DNA of 64,000 nt. Source: Nematopogon swammerdamellus. Its lineage: Eukaryota > Arthropoda > Insecta > Lepidoptera > Adelidae. Made by a program: the position numbers and the translations under genes. The notes beneath the pieces are model-generated. The model made no database searches. It worked only from the letters and a program-made list of their open reading frames with translations, and was not told where the DNA came from. The stretch spans positions 11,315,395 to 11,379,394 of the forward strand of contig OX336345.1 in assembly GCA_946902875.1 (NCBI GenBank), given 5' to 3'. Below are positions 55,801 to 64,000 of this stretch, piece after piece; position 1 is the stretch's first letter, and each line of letters begins with the position of its first letter.

Positions 55801-58800
55801 CAGCGACCAGGAATGCAGCGATCACTGTCGTCCACAGTGCTAGAGATACGATACACATCCAACATATCGCCCTGGGGAAGAGAGACGAAATTTTACTATG
55901 TACCTATGACCGTCACCGTCTACTAGTAATGATTGGAGATCAAGTTTACGAACCTTGAATATTTTATCTATGTAGGAATACATTACAGATTTTTTTATGT
56001 TTTGGGTACCTAGGTTTTGTTTCATAATAAACTTACACATGAAGTGTCCGCTTGGCGTGCCTCCCCGCATTTCCACAGCCACATAGCAAGCCACTTATCG
56101 TGAGGGTCACCACGAAGCTGCTTGCAACTGCACATCCTGTCGTAAAACAACAATGTTTATACTTGGTCCAGTAATAAAGTATGTAAAACATTCAGGCTGT
56201 AGCAGTTACTTAGTAATGAAGTTAAGAAATAATTAGCAGCGACATCTATTGAATAGACTGTTAATCAAATGGCACAAGACGCTACCACAATTTCGTCGAA
56301 TTCGGTATAAATGTTCTGTGGTTATCATAATGTTGAGCTTTTATGAATTCCTCTGTGTTTTATTTATTACATACAATAGCTTTCAATTTATATCTATAAT
56401 ATTTAAGTGTGCCATAATTACTTTACCTAACATGGCAGTCCACCGCCACGAATCGTACTCCTTCAGCTGTGTGAGCACAGCTTGCGCTCTCCTGGCACCA
56501 GTTTGCAGCGCCGCCGATAGATGGCGTACAATGTCTCCGAGAACTCGAGATGAGCGGTGCACAGCGTCGCGTCGAGACTCCAAGTTTCGAGCGATTTCTG
56601 TAAGTTTCGGCATTAATATGAAGAATAAGGTTAGGGGTGCCTTGCCTGCGCACTGGTACAGGCCAAGACCAAGCAATACCACTGGTCGCACTCGCACCTC
56701 CAAACGGGCATCGGGCGTGGGTCTGGGACCACAGAGTTACAATATTTCGTTATTTGTAGTATCCATGGCACGGGCAATAAATAGAAAAAAATTAGTAAAA
56801 AATAAAAAAAAATTATAAAGAAATTATAAAACCCGACTGCTAAAAAAATCAAGGAAACAACGATAGATGAGCAGAAAATGCTGTAGTCACTAGTCGGGCT
56901 AGCTGTCTGTTTGAATCCTTATACACGCCTCTTCCAAACAAGTGTGGTATATTTTTAAAATCCCTTTTTCGAGTTATTTACAATGATGACACCCCACGAG
57001 GTTTGAATAAAAACTATTTTCAAAGTTTGACAATATGGCAACATTTTGAATTCTTGAAAATATTTGTCGAAAACCCTATGACACTCGCCGCCCCGGTGTG
57101 GTGTAGGTGATTCTGTGGTGATAATACCTTCTCTAGCCTGTAGCGTTTGTGCGGAGATGTAGGCGGGCAACCTCCGCAGATGTTGGCGCGCTGCGTTCGC
57201 CGCGCGCGTCAAGTTTTCTGCGCCGAGCGCGCGCAGTTGCAGCAACTGTTGCTCGTGCAGTACCTGTACACGTTTTGGTTTGGTGAACCATTTGAAGTTT
57301 GAAATATTAGGAAGGCCTTGCTTGGGCAAGCCTCGAACTTTTGTATTAATTTTTATTTTATTTTATGAACGACTTGAAACACTGACTTGAAATGTCTTAG
57401 GAAATTTAGCTCGAAGACGTTCACCATCTCGGAGCTAAAGAACATACGTATACCTTATACGAATACCACACACACGATGACACGAATATACAGGGTGACT
57501 GGTAATTCAATCTATTCCTTGAAAGGGGTTATACTAGAGGTTATTTGGAACAACATTTAACACCCATAAACTGGTTTTTTTTAATGAAAAAAAAAAAATG
57601 TTTGATAAAAATTTACATAAAAATAAAAATAAATTTAATACCTTTTATTTATGATATTTTGAGAATGTTTGGTAGATATTTTTTTTTTAAATGATTGGTA
57701 GCTTACCAGCTTTCAGAAAAATATCAATGGAGTGCCCAAAAATAAGGATATATTTTTTAAAACTTTTTTTTCGATTACACGTCATAAATAAAAAAAAAAT
57801 CTTAAAACCCCGATATCTCGGAAACCGCTCATTTCCGACCCCCAGTTGATAGGACTTAATTTGTTCCAAATAACCTCTAGTATAACCCCTTTTAAGGAAT
57901 AGATCGAATTACCAGTCACCCTATATACATATCACTGCATATAGTTGACATTATATACGGTGTTTCATTTATGAAAATCGTTGACGGTTACGGTGGTTTT
58001 ATAACTAACTACACGATACATTCGTTTTGTTCATTTTGTTTTATCTATGTGCGATTTTGCTTTAGATTGACATATTACAATATTAAATATAATATTATAT
58101 AATATTCCTTTCAAAATATATACCTAATCTACAAAATAATGGTACAACTCAAAGACAATCCATCCATAAAGACATCCTTTCCATGAAAAAAATTCTCTTT
58201 TAAATCTTTTTGATAATAAATAACATCATGCCAATAGAGATTAAAGTGTTGTTTTGTGATTCTCCCTCTATCAGAATTTGATCTGCGTGTTTTGTATTTT
58301 GTGCTGCGTTATGGCTCGCTGTCTATATGTATATGTATACTCGCAGTATATTTCGCACATCTAAGTTATTGAGAAACAATATCAAGTAACAACGCTGCTA
58401 AATCCGTTAGCGGTTACCTAAGTGTAAATAATTACCGCTAGTACGTAATTAATTATTAATATAATTAACACCATTGACAGCTTGTCGGCGGCAGCTGAGC
58501 GTACTCCATGTGAAGGATACATCAATTTTATCTTATTTACCTACTTAGTTTCCACTAGGATCCACTTTCTTATGCCTTTGATAAATTTATATAATTTTCA
58601 GAAATTATATTTTATACTTTAATATGGCACGCATGAATTAAATGTTGCAAGATTCTTTTAGAACTGTTTCGATAACCCACACACCCACAGAACAGTGATC
58701 GGCGGCCGCTTTCCCCCAACCGGCGCCGCCAGATGAAGAGACCGCGCTCTGCGCAATAACCAGATCTGTCAACTTACTGGGTAGGAAGTAAGATAATCGT

Positions 58801-60207
58801 CCGGATAGATCGATTGAAACGGATTTGTAAAATAATTACGTAGTGTTTCAGTCAGTTCAGTGTAGTCGGCACGACTAAAGAAATGTACTTACATGGTACC
58901 TAACTCCAGTCAGTGCCCAACTCCCAAAAAACAAAGTGTAATGGCCGGACATCACGGGTGTAGCTGGTGATGTAGCCAACCCATCAGGTTCTTAGTTAGT
59001 TTTTGAAGTTATACTTCTTCGTTAAGGACGTCTTGAAGTAAATGTAACTCCTTTAGGCGCGATGAGGAGTAAAAAAAGAGAGAAAACTTCACGTCACAGT
59101 CAAGAGTAAACTGTCGTCACCGCATACAAATTATAGTTGCAGGTAGGTATTGTGCGGTGTTGCTCGACGAGGGGTCGATGGGGTCGAGGAGGGGTCAAGG
59201 AGGGGTCGATGGTCTTATCTATAATTATATGGCTTATACGACTTATACAGCTTAATTACATAAATATTACATAGAGCGAAGTATAACTTCTCACGTACAT
59301 AAATACACGCATCCTTTTTTTATTTATTACATAAACAAAAGTTTTACCAAATCGAACTTGACGTTGATCTCGAGCGCAGCAGGGTTGATAGTGTCGCAGA
59401 GCGGAGCATCCCGGCCTGCACACTGCTTCTTCAAGCTGTCGAGCTGCCTGCTGAGGTCGCGCAGCCGCTCCGAGGCGGCCAGCGCCCCCTGCGACCCTTT
59501 CACGCACACGTCGCGGAGGGAGGAAATCTTCCGCGATAGGTCGGAGCTTTCTGAAAATGATATTAATCCCGTGGAAACGCCATGACTCCTATACGCACAT
59601 GGTTTATTCAAGGATAGAATAAATGTTGACAAGTTCGAGTGCTGTCTTACTGTCTAAAGAATTCTCAATAAACAATACAAGTACAACAACAATAATATAG
59701 GTAGATACAATAAAAAAATATATAAAACTTAATTTTAGGCGTGGATTCGCTCGCGTTAAATTTCAATAATTGTAACCACCTCCGTGCACAATTTTGAGCT
59801 CTATAGATTTAGATCTTATTGACTAACAGGTAATGTGACTACAACCATGTAAAATTTCAGGTTAAAGGTGGCCAGGAGTACGTTTTGAGCAACATTTTTC
59901 GAATTGTTAAAATATATTTAATTTGCATTAAGAGCAATACAAACATTTATTTTGTAAATGATTAATGAAGGTACCTATATGAACATTGTATTTTACAAAA
60001 TTTTCTTTTAACCTAACTTAGAAATCTACCGAAACCTTCTTATTGAGATTTTCAATTTGTATCATTACAATCGGAAGGAACATTTCAAAGGCAACTGAAG
60101 GATTATGAAACCTGTGGTTATGTCGTTGATGGAATCGAGGACTAAGTCTGCACCGCTCTCCGAAGTTATCGCTTTCTGTATCGGCTCCCCTAAAAGTTGT
60201 TCCACGT
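49887..60207 (-). CDS. Prominin-family pentaspan membrane protein, 3' twelve exons
   Basis: Prominins shape plasma-membrane protrusions and bind cholesterol. Exons: 60112-60207, 59348-59550, 57128-57263, 56427-56597, 56037-56136, 55790-55871, 55290-55463, 54772-54989, 54555-54685, 54049-54239, 50547-50705, 49887-50024. All phases agree: 598 residues, open at the 5' end. Loop 1 (residues 1-about 220) ends LTQLKEYDSWRW, as in animal prominins. TM3 (ASSFVVTLTISGLLCGCGN) leads to a short basic loop, then TM4 (CIVSLALWTTVIAAFLVAG). Loop 2 has RRCEQDRPAYSVFRL, KISPLEQLRSEL and ARCRPLYSLFSAARALTC. TM5 is FWLCALCCAALWCYAV. The short tail ends at TAA. NxS/T sites include ENLT, ENVT and NTS. The 54555 donor and the GC donor at 54048 are the least certain. 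The stop overlaps a possible donor (AG|GTAACA at 49891), so a further tail exon is possible. The N-terminus, TM1 and TM2 are outside. Confidence 0.88.
50025..50440. repeat. Intronic tRNA-like/SINE debris
   Basis: Within the last prominin intron. 50075-50135 has a B-box-like GGGGGTTCGGTCCC. 50330-50400 shares ACCGGTGGCCGGCTGGGGCA and CGGCCGCCGATC with 58695-58720 on the opposite strand. No coding role is seen. Confidence 0.4.
51133..51440 (-). pseudogene. 'VETLGPW' mobile-element fragment, copy 5
   Basis: Minus-strand METLGPWSNDACKFARKIGK, LIECSGDRRAAAFF and RQRVSIAIQRGNATSVLGTM, then frayed sequence. Only the C-terminal third remains. It directly abuts the hAT-like fragment at 51480, inside the large prominin intron 50706-54048. 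Confidence 0.55.
51480..52391 (-). pseudogene. hAT-like transposase remnant interrupted by a SINE
   Basis: The upstream piece (52161-52391) reads EEDLTVNVREHLHPRPHLGY and GLRSRCIDFVVTTQLQ. The downstream piece includes ENPFQELAEFATKCLVLPWS followed by NADIAKVSAR, resembling the C-terminal hAT dimerisation signature (ProxSerxAla/Val near the end), then MTQLSKRF-like debris. Stops and frameshifts are frequent. A 176-bp SINE-like insertion (51985-52160) splits it. Confidence 0.5.
51985..52160 (+). mobile_element. SINE-A-related 176-bp repeat, copy 1
   Basis: Near-identical to 54317-54492 (both exactly 176 bp). It starts TGATTAAAATTTAATCAG and ends CCAATTATGTCAGGTTCCAT plus TGAACATT. The tail words CTGGGCTGACATCACGTGTA and GATGACGTAGCCAAT are the SINE A tail, while the front half differs. 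So it is a separate subfamily. Confidence 0.65.
53349..53990 (-). mobile_element. Penelope-like element remnant with terminal inverted repeats
   Basis: About 60 bp at 53349-53412 (ATCGGCTTACCGGTGCGATG, AATGGCGAGCGCATCGCTGC) recur inverted at 53929-53990, bounding the endonuclease fragment. On the minus strand 53450-53415 reads CTTGAAAACGGGTCCC...GACTCGAAACGTCGAG, a decayed hammerhead-ribozyme-like core, on the coding strand just after the frame. It is inserted in the long prominin intron. Confidence 0.6.
53445..53954 (-). pseudogene. Penelope-like GIY-YIG endonuclease fragment
   Basis: A 169-codon frame. CSCGKSYIEQTKRSVSTRVT EHIRA is the GIY-YIG core: GKSYIEQT holds the YI-x-Q/E-T strand and STRVTEH the Arg helix. 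DKSAICDHIDSGQNHWIRFD and ILLTEKRHLPRIVRESTEIA complete the fold. The C-terminus has HHYNLRSRR. It is a different lineage from 17912-18496 (no CxxxxCxxC finger is seen). The glycine of 'YIGQT' is changed to Glu, so activity is doubtful. No polymerase domain remains. Confidence 0.75.
54317..54492 (+). mobile_element. SINE-A-related 176-bp repeat, copy 2
   Basis: Twin of 51985-52160. It lies just downstream of prominin exon 54555-54685, in the intron. The minus-strand open frame that runs from the exon into it (to 54469) is read-through and not coding. Confidence 0.65.
57491..57922. mobile_element. MITE with ~60-bp terminal inverted repeats
   Basis: GGGTGACTGGTAATTCAATC at the left and its near-complement at the right; the arms continue through TATTCCTT and GGGGTTATACTAGAGGTTAT. 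Both ends abut ATATA, consistent with a TA target (Tc1/mariner type). It is in the prominin intron 57264-59347. There is no coding capacity. Confidence 0.65.
58845..58998 (+). mobile_element. SINE family A tail, old copy
   Basis: TCAGTTCAGTGTAGTCGGCA, GGACATCACGGGTGTAG and GATGTAGCCAACCCATCAGG. It lies in the prominin intron. Near it, 59160-59215 is a short GAGGGGTCGATGGGG tandem run. Confidence 0.5.
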
Positions 60208-60344
60208 CTGAAAGGAATAAAAATACGATTTATTATTATTCCCTCAAACAGATCCTTCATTATGTAAATAATTTGGATAAATTGGAGGTTAAAGTTAGCA
60301 TATCGGCAATTTATATTAATTAAGATTAGATCGTAAGAGTGTAG

Positions 60345-60845
60345 GAGTCACGCTAGGCGCACGTACCTATCGGGCATGTGCTCAAAAAGTGTCAAGTGCG
60401 TCGTACCCGAAACCGACGAGCATGTCTGAAGTAAAAGTAAAGTAAAGTAAAAGTTTATTATACATTTTATAAAACATTACAATTATTTACAATCAATTTT
60501 CACTTATTTTTAAAAGTAACATAATAGGTGCAATGAAGTATAGTAATGAAGAATAGTATGAGAGTGGAATAGGCGGCACGGCAGGTGTGTCAGGATCGTG
60601 GCACGTGGAGATCCGTTATTTCTTCCTACCCCACTGGGAAACGGGCGTGACGCTATGTATGTATGTATGTGTGTAAAATTAGTTTTGATAATCAGGATAA
60701 TTCTGGCTATTGACGTAAAACCGTTAATCTGCTGGCAGTGCGCCTAACAGAGCGTGGTTTCGCGAGGAGAGGTGTTTTTGGCTCTGTCGACTGCCCCATT
60801 GGTCTCTCGGTACAGCCACCCATGTTGTTTACATTAAAAAAACAT
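60345..60845 (+). repeat. Dispersed repeat plus SINE family B copy
   Basis: 60345-60425 (GTGCGTCGTACCCGAAACCG) is the reverse of words at 30345-30400. 60440-60640 is A/T-rich repeat ending CCCCACTGGGAAACGGGCGT and (TATG)n. 60722-60845 is SINE B (GAGCGTGGTTTCGCGAGGAG, ATTGGTCTCTCGG). These lie upstream of the first visible prominin exon, presumably in an intron. Confidence 0.5.
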
Positions 60846-61212
60846 GGTAATTAATATTTTTTTCTTTATTATATTATCTATCAGGATGTATATTCAGGTT
60901 CAGATGAAAAAGCTAGAATGTTACGCATAAGTAAAGAGAAATGAAAGGGATAATACTCGCTATTTTCCAGCAGAGAATAGCCACTTTGAAAAATAAAAAT
61001 TCGCAAAAAATCATTACATTATCTGCCGCCCCACTCGCGTCCAGTTGATCCTGTGATCTCAAGCGAGCGTGAAATGAACGTGACTTATATTGTCCCAGCT
61101 ATGGCACGCTTTTAGGTATAACTCTATAGCCAGAGTTTTGGCTTGTTTAGAATAACGTAAAAGTAAATGTGGATAAAGAATTTTATTGAAAGTTTATATA
61201 TATATATATATA
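60846..61212. other. No exon seen
   Basis: I searched for prominin N-terminal exons (signal peptide, TM1, Cys-rich cytoplasmic loop) on the minus strand and found none. A (TA)n run abuts the Helitron end. Confidence 0.35.
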
Positions 61213-64000
61213 CTAGCTGAGCCCGCGGCTCCGCTCGCGTGAAATTCGTATTTCAAAGAAGATAGTAAGTAACTATGGGCGAGGCCGAAGACAAGCTGTG
61301 TTCAGGAAGTCGATAAACCATCTCTAAGAAAGTAAGTAACAAAGGCCGAGGCCTAAGACCGAGCTGCGTTCAGGAAGACTATAAACCTTTTCGAAGAAAG
61401 TAAGTAACAAAGGGCGAGGCCAAAGGCCGAGTTGCGTTCAGGAAGACCATAAACCTTCTCGAAGAAAGTAAGTAAATGAGGGCGAGGCCGAAGGCCGAGC
61501 TGCGTTCAGGAAGACGATAATCTATCTCTAAGAAAGTAAGTAATTAAGGGCGAGGCCGAAGGCCGAGCTGCGTTCAGGAAGACCATAAACCTTCTCGAAG
61601 ACAATAAGTAACTGAGGGCGAGGCCGAAGGCCGAGCTGAGTTCAGGAAGACGACAAACCTTATCTAAGAAAGTAAGTAATTAAGGGCGAGGACGAAGGCC
61701 GAGCTACATTCAGGAAAACCATAAACCTTCTCGAAGAAAGTAAGCAACCGAGGGCGAGGCCGAAGGCCGAGCTACGTTCAGGAAGACTATAAACCTTCTC
61801 GAAGAAAGTAAGTAACTAAGGGCGAGGCCGAAGGCCGAGCTGCGCTCAGGAAAACCATAAACCTTCTCGAACATAGTAAGAAACTAAGGGCGAGGCCGAA
61901 GGTCGAGCTGCGTTCAGGAAGACTATAAACCTTCTCGAAGAGAGTAAGTAACTAAGGGCGAGGCCGAAGGCCGAGCTGCGTTCAGGAAAACTATAAACCT
62001 TATCGATGAAAGTAAGTAACTAAGGGCGAGGCCGAAGGCCGAGCTGCGTTCAGGAAGACGATAAACCATCTCTAAGAAAGTAAGTAATTAAGGGCGAGGC
62101 CGAAGGCCGAGCTGCGTTCAGGAAGACCATAAACCTTCTCGAAGAAAGTAAGCAACTGACGGCGAGGCCGGAGGCCGAGCTGCGTTAAGGAAAACCATAA
62201 ACCTTCTCGAACATAGTAAGAAACTAAGGGCGAGACCGAAGGTCGAGCTGCGTTCACGAAGACTATAAACCTTCTCGAAGAAAGTAAGTAACTAAGGGCG
62301 AGGCCGAAGGCCGAGCTGCGTTCAGGAAGACTATAAACCTTATCGATGAAAGTAAGTAACTAAGGGCGAGGCCGAAGGCCGAGCTGCGTTCAGGAAGACT
62401 ATAAACCTTATCGATGAAAGTAAGTAACTAAGGGCGAGGCCGAAGGCCGAGCTGCGTTCAGGAAGACCATAAACCTTCTCGAAGACAGTAAGTAACTGAT
62501 GGCGAGGCCGAAGGCCGAGCTGCGTTCAGGAAGACTATAAACCTTATCGATGAATGTAAGTAACTAAGGGCGAGGCCGAAGGCCGAGCTGCGTTCAGGAA
62601 GACCATACACCTTCTCGGAGACAGTAAGTTACTGAGGGCGAGGCCGAAGGCCGAGCTGCGTTCAGGAAGACTATAAACCTGCTCGAAGAAAGTAAGTAAC
62701 AAAAGGCGAGGCCGAAGGCCGAGCTGCGTTCAGGAAGACGATAAACCTTCTCGAAGACAGTAAGTAACTAAGGGCGAGGCCGAAGGCCGAGCTGCGTTCA
62801 GGAAAACGATAAACCTTCTCTAAGAAAGTAAGTAATTAAGGGCGACGCCGAAGGCCGAGCTACATTCGGGAAGACCATAAACCTCCTCGAAGAAAGTAAG
62901 CAACTGAGGGCGAGGCCGAAGGCCGAGCTGCGTTCAGGAAGACGATAAAAATTCTCGTAGACAGTAAGTAACTACGGGCGAAGCCGAAGGCCGAGCTGCG
63001 TTCAGGAAGAGGATAAACCTTCTCGAAGAAAGTAAGTAACTGAGGGCGAGGCCGAAGGCTGAGCTGCGTTCAGGAAGACTATAAACCTTCTCGAAGAAAG
63101 TAAGTAACTGAGGGCGAGGCCGAAGGCCAAGCTGCTTTCAGGAAGACTATCAACCTTCTCGGTGAAAGTAAGTATAAACTATGGGTGAGGCCGAAGGCCG
63201 AGCTGCGTTCAGGAAGAGGAAAAACCTTCTCGATTAAAGTAAATAACTATGGGCGAGGGCGAAGGCCGAGCTGCGTTTAGGTAAACGATAAACCTTTTAA
63301 ATAAAGTAAGTAACTAACGGCGAGGCTTCAGGCTAAGCTGCTTTCTGGAATACAATAAACCATCTCTAAGAAAGTAAGTAATTAAGGGCGAGGTCGAAGA
63401 AGGCCGAGCTGCGTTCAGGAAGACGATAAACGTTCTCGAGAAAGTAAGTAACTAAGTAACGAAAGAACATTGAGACAAAAGGTAGCCTATGTTCTTCCTC
63501 AGGATGCAATTCATCTCCGTACAAAATTTTATAAAATCCTTTTTTAAAAATTTTGAAATCACCCCCTATTTTATTTAATTTAAGAGTTGATTTAGCAAAA
63601 ACGCTGAAACACGTAATTCTTTATTTCATGCGAAAACCCTAAATATGAATTGTCATATCCCTAACTTGAGAATGCTGGATTCCGCATATAAACTTTCATC
63701 CACTATTTCACCCCCTTAAGGGTTGTTTTTGAGTCAAAAGGTAGCCTATGTCCTTCCTCAGGATGCAATTCATCTCTGTACGAAATTTTATAAAATCCTT
63801 AAATATAATTTTGAAATCATCCCCTAATTTAATTTAAGGGTTGATTTAGCAAAAACGCTGAAACACGTAACTCTTTATTTCATACCAAAAGCCATACCAA
63901 AAGGACAAAAGGTAGCCTATGTCCTTCCTCAGGATGCAATTAATCTCCATGCAATATTTTATCGAAATCTGTTCAGCGGTTTAGGCGTGAAAAGGTAACA
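61213..64000 (-). mobile_element. Non-autonomous Helitron, cut by the window edge
   Basis: Mirror of 9207-12000. On the minus strand it ends with hairpin plus CTAG (61216-61213) before T. Then come about 32 units of the 68-bp minisatellite (61260-63450; spacing 68 bp checked at 62296, 62364 and 62432). Next are about three copies of the ~250-bp unit (63480-63960), and GTTCAGCGGTTTAGGCGTGA near the edge. By comparison with the complete copy only about 75 bp of the 5' end are missing. Open frames in it (for example 62072-62257) are incidental. Confidence 0.7.

Noticed and set aside
56249..56818. 189-codon plus-strand frame
   Set aside because: Antisense to prominin exon 56427-56597 and neighbouring intron; composition not protein-like.
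62072..62257. Frames in the 68-bp arrays (also at 10477, 11870, 26655)
   Set aside because: Incidental translations of minisatellite units; none extends into unique sequence.

Overview
The window looks like AT-rich nuclear DNA from a moth or butterfly. Three things point there: dispersed repeats of lepidopteran type, a cuticle gene with AAP(A/V) repeats, and short compact genes separated by long repeat-filled stretches. No species can be named. All gene models below were built by eye from splice signals and reading-frame agreement. None has transcript support.

Three genes are supported. (1) At 296-1696 (- strand) is a two-exon gene for an alanine-rich structural cuticle protein. It has a good TATA box and initiator, and its first coding exon is only 12 nt. 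(2) At 5353-5879 (-) is a small predicted secreted protein of about 108 residues. Its first coding exon is 6 nt; the function is unknown. (3) From 60207 down to 49887 (-) lie twelve consecutive exons of a prominin (CD133) family membrane protein. All junction phases agree over 598 codons. The window holds most of extracellular loop 1, TM3, TM4, extracellular loop 2, TM5 and the tail. The N-terminus with TM1-TM2 must lie beyond the right edge. Weaker candidates are an unknown terminal exon at 22638-22903 and a THAP-like first-exon fragment at 30895-30978.

Region by region: 1-6 kb holds the two small genes, with a Helitron-like satellite block between them. 6.5-12.6 kb holds MITEs, a palindromic repeat and a complete non-autonomous Helitron (9207-12000) nested in an inverted-repeat element. 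13-25 kb is SINEs, a 246-bp tandem repeat, a Harbinger-type MITE and a Penelope-like remnant. 26-28.4 kb is a second satellite/Helitron block whose tail duplicates 4.2-5.1 kb. 31.3-33.3 kb is a 2-kb foldback palindrome built of 108-bp units. 34-49.5 kb is gene-poor, with LINE debris, a hAT MITE and old SINEs. 49.5-60.2 kb is the prominin gene; its introns carry hAT, Penelope, SINE and MITE remnants. 61.2-64 kb is another Helitron in the opposite orientation, cut by the window edge.

The three genes show no sign of working together. The most informative structures are the repeats: Helitrons that carry two kinds of internal satellite, a composite SINE with a 5S-rRNA-like segment, and scattered copies of one conserved 'VETLGPW...QRGNAASVLGT' coding fragment.
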